From positions 124,001-188,000 of the forward strand of contig NZ_BCVP01000009.1 in the NCBI RefSeq assembly GCF_001591805.1: a stretch of 64,000 bases of DNA, in the 5' to 3' direction. The position numbers were made by a program, and so were the translations under genes. How positions within the stretch are numbered: position 1 is the stretch's first letter; the number at the start of each line of letters is the position of its first letter. The notes under the pieces were generated by a model. The model made no database searches and was not told the origin of the DNA. It saw only the letters and a program-made list of their open reading frames with translations. The DNA comes from Neobacillus novalis NBRC 102450. Its GTDB lineage: Bacteria; Bacillota; Bacilli; Bacillales; Cytobacillaceae. This document shows, in pieces, positions 59,761 to 64,000 of this stretch.

Positions 59761-60783
59761 ATGGTGGTAACTATTAAAGATGTGGCAAGGGTAGCAAATG
59801 TAGCACCTTCAACGGTTTCAAGGGTAATTGCCAATAACCCGCGAATCAGTGAACAAACAAAGAGACGTGTAAAAGATGTAATGGACCAATTGGGATATTA
59901 CCCTAACCTACAAGCACGAAGTTTGGTTGCTAAAAGTACACAAACCATTGGAGTTATTATGCCGAATTCGGCCTACCATGCCTTTCGAAATCCATTCTTC
60001 CCCGAAGTATTAAGAGGAATCAGTATGAACGCCCATGAAAGCAAGTACGGTATTTACCTTTCAACCGGTTCGACGGAGGAAGAGATTCACGAAGAAGTGC
60101 TCTCTATGGTTATGGGCAGGCGGGTCGATGGAATTGTTCTGTTATATTCAAGGGTAAATGATCGGACGATGACCTACCTTGAGGAATCGGGGTTCCCGTT
60201 TACCGTTGTCGGCAGGCCTAGTATCAATGAAGGAAGAATTACCTATGTGGATAACGATAATATTTTTATTACCAAACAAGTGACGAATTACCTAATTGAG
60301 CTTGGTCATAAGAATATTGCCTTTGTGGGCGGCAATCTAGATTTTGTCGTTACCTTTGACCGTTTAAATGGTTATAACATGGCATTAAAGGAAGCTGGGC
60401 TCCCGGTCAACGAGGTGTATTTTGTCCACGAAAAGTTTGTCAACGAAAAAGGGAAGGATGCCATCCGCTCGCTAATGGAAATAGAAGACCCGCCAACAGC
60501 ACTTGTCACACAGGATGATTTAATGGCTTATGAAATGATCAGTCATTTAGAGACATTAAACATTAGAGTACCTGACGATATTTCCATCGTTAGCTTCAAT
60601 AACCTTTCGTTATCGGAGCATTCAAAGCCTCCATTAACCTCAGTGGATATTGGGACCTTTCAATTAGGCCATGTAGCAACAAAATGTTTGATTGAAAAAA
60701 TTGAAAATCCAGAGACATTACCAAAACGAATCACGATTCCAACCAAGCTGATTGAACGAAAATCATGTGCTATAAAAAAATAA
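59761..60783 (+). CDS. LacI family transcriptional regulator
   Basis: 340 residues. The N-terminal HTH reads VTIKDVARVANVAPSTVSRV, followed by the hinge LGYYPNLQARSLVAK (which reads the central CG of the operator) and a periplasmic-binding-type sugar domain. It probably recognises the GCAAACG operators upstream of the binding-protein gene and responds to a maltose-type sugar. GGGGGAAG precedes the start. Confidence 0.92.
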   Translation: MVVTIKDVARVANVAPSTVSRVIANNPRISEQTKRRVKDVMDQLGYYPNLQARSLVAKSTQTIGVIMPNSAYHAFRNPFFPEVLRGISMNAHESKYGIYLSTGSTEEEIHEEVLSMVMGRRVDGIVLLYSRVNDRTMTYLEESGFPFTVVGRPSINEGRITYVDNDNIFITKQVTNYLIELGHKNIAFVGGNLDFVVTFDRLNGYNMALKEAGLPVNEVYFVHEKFVNEKGKDAIRSLMEIEDPPTALVTQDDLMAYEMISHLETLNIRVPDDISIVSFNNLSLSEHSKPPLTSVDIGTFQLGHVATKCLIEKIENPETLPKRITIPTKLIERKSCAIKK

Positions 60784-60835
60784 TCTTTGGATGGAATGTG
60801 AAGTTCAACATAAATAGAATCAGTGAGGATTTAAT

Positions 60836-62500
60836 ATGAATAAATTATGGTGGAAAGAAGCAGTTGCTTATCAGGTTTATCCCCGCAGCTTTATGGATGC
60901 CAATGGGGATGGAATTGGCGATATCCAGGGAATTATCGCTAAACTCGATTATTTAAAGGAGTTAGGGATTGATGTCATCTGGGTCAGTCCAATGTATCAA
61001 TCTCCCAATGACGATAATGGCTATGATATCAGTAATTATCAGGAGATTATGGCCGAGTTTGGAACCATGGCCGATTTTGATTTACTGTTAAAAGAAACTC
61101 ACCTACGCGGGATGAAATTAATTCTAGATTTAGTCATCAATCACACAAGTGATGAGCATCCGTGGTTTATTGAATCGCGCACTTCTAAAGACAATCCGAA
61201 ACGGGATTGGTATATTTGGCGGGATGGTAAGGACGGAAAAGAGCCGAATAACTGGGAAAGTATTTTCGGCGGTCCTGCATGGAAATACGACGAACAAACC
61301 GGACAGTATTTCATGCACATTTTTTCTAAAAAGCAGCCTGACCTCAATTGGGAAAATCAAGAGGTTCGGAGTGCACTTTATGAAATGGTTAATTGGTGGC
61401 TTGATAAAGGGATTGACGGCTTCCGTGTTGATGCCATCAGCCATATCAAAAAAGAACCAGGACTCGAGGATATGCCGAATCCGGAAGGGCTGCCAACCGT
61501 CTCTTGCTTTGAAAAAATGATGAACGTCGAAGGAATTCATACGTTTTTACAAGAGTTAAAGGAAGAAACATTTGCTAAATATGACATCATGACCGTTGGC
61601 GAAGCGAATGGAGTAACGGTTGATAATGTCGATGACGTTGAGCAGTGGGTAGGTGAAAACCAAGGAAAATTCAACATGGTCTTTCAATTTGAGCATCTTG
61701 CCCTATGGGATGCTGAAATGAAAAAAGAACTGGACATTGTCGAATTAAAGGATGTTCTTTCCCGCTGGCAAAAAGGCTTAGAAGGCAAGGGCTGGAATGC
61801 CTTATTTATCGAAAACCACGACAAAGCCCGAATCGTCTCTACATGGGGAGATGATCAGAAATATTGGCGTGAAAGTGCGACAGCGTTCGCGGCGATGTAC
61901 TTTCTTATGCAGGGGACACCGTTCATTTATCAAGGTCAGGAAATTGGGATGACCAATGTCCGGTATGAATCAATTGAAGATTATGATGATGTTTCGGCGA
62001 AAAATATGTACCATTTAAAACGAGCGGACGGGGTTCCTCATGAGGAAATTATGGAGATTATCTGGGCGTCAGGCCGTGATAATTCCCGTACGCCAATGCA
62101 GTGGTCGGATGATGCGAATGCTGGGTTTAGCAATGGAACACCATGGTTGAAGGTGAATCCGAACTACAAGAAAATCAATGTGGAAGCCCAGCAAAATGAT
62201 GCTGATTCTATCTTGAATTTTTATAAAAAATTGATTCGCTTAAAGAAGGAAAATGAAGTGTTTACCTATGGCACTTATGATTTGCTTCTAGAGGATGACC
62301 CGCAAATATATGCGTATACAAGGGTTTTGAATGAGGAAAAGATGATTGTCATCACCAACCTTTCCGCTCAGTCGGCAGAGTTCAAGGGAGTTTCCGTTGA
62401 ATATCGAAATTTGCTGTTGAATAACTATGAAGTTTTCGCTGATGAACAGCTTCAAGAGCTTACTTTAAGACCTTATGAGGCAAGGGTTTATCGAATTTAA
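60836..62500 (+). CDS. Alpha-glucosidase (GH13, oligo-1,6-glucosidase type)
   Basis: 554 residues, a close paralogue of 54382-56052. VAYQVYPRSFMDANGDGIGD, GFRVDAISHIKKE (nucleophile), MTVGEANGVT (acid/base) and IENHDKARIVSTWGD (third acid) are all present. The two differ near the active site (GEANG against GEMPG, VDAIS against MDVIN), which suggests different substrate preferences. Last gene of the locus, so uptake and two hydrolases act together. Confidence 0.93.
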   Translation: MNKLWWKEAVAYQVYPRSFMDANGDGIGDIQGIIAKLDYLKELGIDVIWVSPMYQSPNDDNGYDISNYQEIMAEFGTMADFDLLLKETHLRGMKLILDLVINHTSDEHPWFIESRTSKDNPKRDWYIWRDGKDGKEPNNWESIFGGPAWKYDEQTGQYFMHIFSKKQPDLNWENQEVRSALYEMVNWWLDKGIDGFRVDAISHIKKEPGLEDMPNPEGLPTVSCFEKMMNVEGIHTFLQELKEETFAKYDIMTVGEANGVTVDNVDDVEQWVGENQGKFNMVFQFEHLALWDAEMKKELDIVELKDVLSRWQKGLEGKGWNALFIENHDKARIVSTWGDDQKYWRESATAFAAMYFLMQGTPFIYQGQEIGMTNVRYESIEDYDDVSAKNMYHLKRADGVPHEEIMEIIWASGRDNSRTPMQWSDDANAGFSNGTPWLKVNPNYKKINVEAQQNDADSILNFYKKLIRLKKENEVFTYGTYDLLLEDDPQIYAYTRVLNEEKMIVITNLSAQSAEFKGVSVEYRNLLLNNYEVFADEQLQELTLRPYEARVYRI

Positions 62501-62534
62501 AAAAGACGGTTCGGAGTTCCGAATCGTCTTTTAG
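62501..62534. terminator. Bidirectional terminator
   Basis: AAAAGACGGTTCGGA and TCCGAATCGTCTTTT form a 15-bp stem with one mismatch and a 2-base loop between the convergent genes. Confidence 0.85.
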
Positions 62535-62543
62535 TTTGGTTCG

Positions 62544-63059
62544 TTATGCTACTGCTTTAGGTTTTTTATGACCGACACGTTTTTTGCCAATGTTTCTGAT
62601 GTAAGGAACGATCCATCTGTCTAAACCAATTCTACCTGCATTATAACCTGCTGTTAAGATGATAAAGCCTAAGAAGATGTCTGTTGGGTTGTGAGAGACA
62701 GTACCTGCTAGGAAGAAGCTAAAGTTCATCACTAAGCCAAAGAACATAGCGGCTGTTGTTAGGCAGCCTAAGAGAAGTCCTAAGCCAATTAATAGTTCAC
62801 CCCAAGGGACGATGAAGTTAAAGATATCGACATTTGGAAGGGCAAAGTTTTTTAAGAATTCTACATACCAGCCGTAAACCACGGCACCGTCTGGTCCTTT
62901 AACGGGGTTCGCCGTTACTCCTTTTAAAAATCCTGCAGCGTCAAAGCCTCCTGTTATTTTGTGTAAACCAGCTGTGAACCAAGAATATCCAAGGTATAAA
63001 CGAATGACTGTTAAGATGGCAGCTGAAATTTTATTCTCTCTTAATAATTTGTTAAACAT
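62544..63059 (-). CDS. DoxX family membrane protein
   Basis: 171 residues with four transmembrane helices, clearly paralogous to 39823-40332 (RLYLGYSWFTAGLHKITGG, LIGLGLLLGCLTTAAMFFGL and YNAGRIGLDRWIVPYIRN). A GGCGG site precedes ATG 63059. Nothing nearby links it to a pathway. Confidence 0.88.
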   Translation of the reverse strand: MFNKLLRENKISAAILTVIRLYLGYSWFTAGLHKITGGFDAAGFLKGVTANPVKGPDGAVVYGWYVEFLKNFALPNVDIFNFIVPWGELLIGLGLLLGCLTTAAMFFGLVMNFSFFLAGTVSHNPTDIFLGFIILTAGYNAGRIGLDRWIVPYIRNIGKKRVGHKKPKAVA

Positions 63060-63352
63060 GTTTCATTCCGCCTTTCATTTTTTATTTTGTTTCTTTCTAC
63101 TTCCAATATATTAGATTTCAACATAAAAAACATGGCAATAGTGATAAGTTCAAAGTTTGTTCGAAATGTTTTGACAAAAAAATGAACAACTCCCAAAAGA
63201 CTGCTATTGAAGGTGGGATATACCATTAATAATAGCGAACAATCCTTACATCGACAAAATAATAATGAAATGGGGCAGGAGTGTAATCATTTACAAATTC
63301 ATAAAACTATTATTGTTAAATAAGTGAATTTTTGTTACAGATTTTCCGAACT
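63060..63352. other. A/T-rich intergenic stretch without recognisable gene
   Basis: I see no open frame with a ribosome site, no RNA gene and no repeat here. It probably holds the promoter of the minus-strand DoxX gene on its left side. Confidence 0.5.
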
Positions 63353-63356
63353 AGAA

Positions 63357-63797
63357 AGCCCGTCTTTGGACATGGGATGAGGGTGATGTCAAATGCGGAG
63401 TACCACTAGCAACAAGAAACGGTTTGGTCAATCCATTGCTAATCATTCCCGCAAGGTTTGTGTTACTTCAAGCATTTGAAAATCCAGCCATGCTCCTCAC
63501 AATTATTGACCGAAAATTAGGCTATCAAGGACGATCCATTAAGAAAATAGATACCTACACTATAAAAGCGAGTCAATTTAATCATGTAACTGGCGAATAT
63601 ACAAGGAGTCTAAAGGGGCTTGCTTGGAGAAGTGTCTTGCTATACGCAATACGTCCGTTAATGTTCAAGGAGAAAGTACACCAGTGCTTCGATAGAAACT
63701 CTATCCGCAAGGAAAGATAAGGGTATCGTTGAGAAGTGTACTACTCAAGTTTGCCAATGTATCCTAGAACCCCACTGCTTTAGCTGGGGGAGTTGTC
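63357..63797 (+). mobile_element. IS200/IS605-type element remnant, about 440 bp
   Basis: Left-end-like hairpin AGCCCGTCTTTGGACATGGG (63358-63377) and right-end-like hairpin CCCC...GGGG (63770-63790) are typical of this subterminal-hairpin class. A 98-codon frame inside (63424-63717) includes IKKIDTYTIKASQFNHVTGE and YTRS, resembling the C-terminal part of IS605 orfB/RRXRR-type proteins. No transposase or intact nuclease remains, so the element cannot move by itself. Confidence 0.55.
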
Positions 63798-64000
63798 AGC
63801 GAAAGTATCATGCAAAACCTTGAGAATTCCACGATTATTTTAAATCAATTGAAAGAGCTGGGCGTCCTGCTTTCGATTGATGATTTTGGGACAGGTTATT
63901 CTTCCTTAAGTTATTTATTGCACCTCCCGATTGATAAAATCAAAATCGATAAGTCGTTTGTCGATGATATTCTTTACCATTCAAACCAGGGAATAATGGT
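63798..64000 (+). pseudogene. EAL domain fragment, 5' truncated and cut by the window end
   Basis: The frame (in phase from 63768) reads [20 protein letters not shown], then the EAL catalytic loop [13 protein letters not shown] and [10 protein letters not shown]. This is the C-terminal half of a cyclic-di-GMP phosphodiesterase domain. The EAL and EGV motifs upstream are missing because sequence to the left belongs to the IS605-type remnant. The gene continues beyond 64000. The rest may be intact or dead; this window cannot tell. Confidence 0.7.

Noticed and set aside
63424..63720. Intact gene of 98 residues
   Set aside because: It has no good ribosome site, lies inside IS605-type ends and matches only the C-terminal part of a transposon protein; treated as part of the remnant.

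Overview
The window is low-GC Firmicute chromosome, most likely a Bacillaceae genome of the Bacillus/Neobacillus type. This rests on strong GGAGG-type ribosome sites, frequent TTG and GTG starts, and Bacillus-type gene sets: divergent citA/citR, a PaiB regulator, a YqzG/YhdC-like DUF3889 protein, paired ECF sigma factor/DUF4179 operons, a bacillolysin, a pseudouridine catabolic pair and a preQ1-controlled QueT. Scattered GGTGCCTGACACC palindromes look like a REP-type repeat family.

Layout. 1-8.5 kb: a small ORF, ECF sigma/DUF4179 operon 1, an orphan VWA-like domain, PadR/DUF2812, a HIT protein, signal peptidase I, a GNAT, PaiB, DinB, an ArsR-type regulator and a decayed murG fragment. 8.5-15.4 kb: accessory small membrane or secreted proteins, two enzymes, a GNAT and a decayed ECF sigma fragment. 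15.5-20.3 kb: a VanRS-like two-component system whose regulator has an internal stop, a D-Ala-D-Ala carboxypeptidase and an M4 protease. 20.3-26.1 kb: repeats, a nucleoside deaminase, a His/Gly/Tyr repeat protein, alpha/beta hydrolase plus TetR, ECF sigma/DUF4179 operon 2 and a Uma2 protein. 26.4-30.2 kb: a nucleoside phosphorylase with a complete ECF transporter. 30.4-38.2 kb: an RlmI-like methyltransferase, psuK-psuG and potABCD. 38.4-47.4 kb: MBL/TetR, DoxX, exonuclease, citA/citR, VOC and DinB proteins, cutC and queT. 47.7-52.6 kb: a four-gene accessory Hsp70 operon. 53-54.3 kb: repeat arrays, an SMR pump and a frameshifted truncated haemoglobin. 54.4-62.5 kb: a malto-oligosaccharide uptake and hydrolysis locus. 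62.5-64 kb: a second DoxX, an IS605-type remnant and a 5'-truncated EAL gene.

The best candidate for an under-described system is the operon at 47716-52566. It encodes a GrpE-like protein, a short DnaK, a membrane-spanning TPR/coiled-coil protein and a membrane-anchored TPR protein whose N-terminal J-like domain lacks HPD. It reads as a membrane-tethered Hsp70 machine separate from the housekeeping dnaK locus. Second is a pair of four-copy intergenic arrays with different core words (TTACTGGCG and TTATCAGCGAAT) but the same 20-21 bp period. Decay is visible in several places: murG and sigma-factor fragments, a TGA in vanR, a frameshift in the globin, and a truncated EAL gene.
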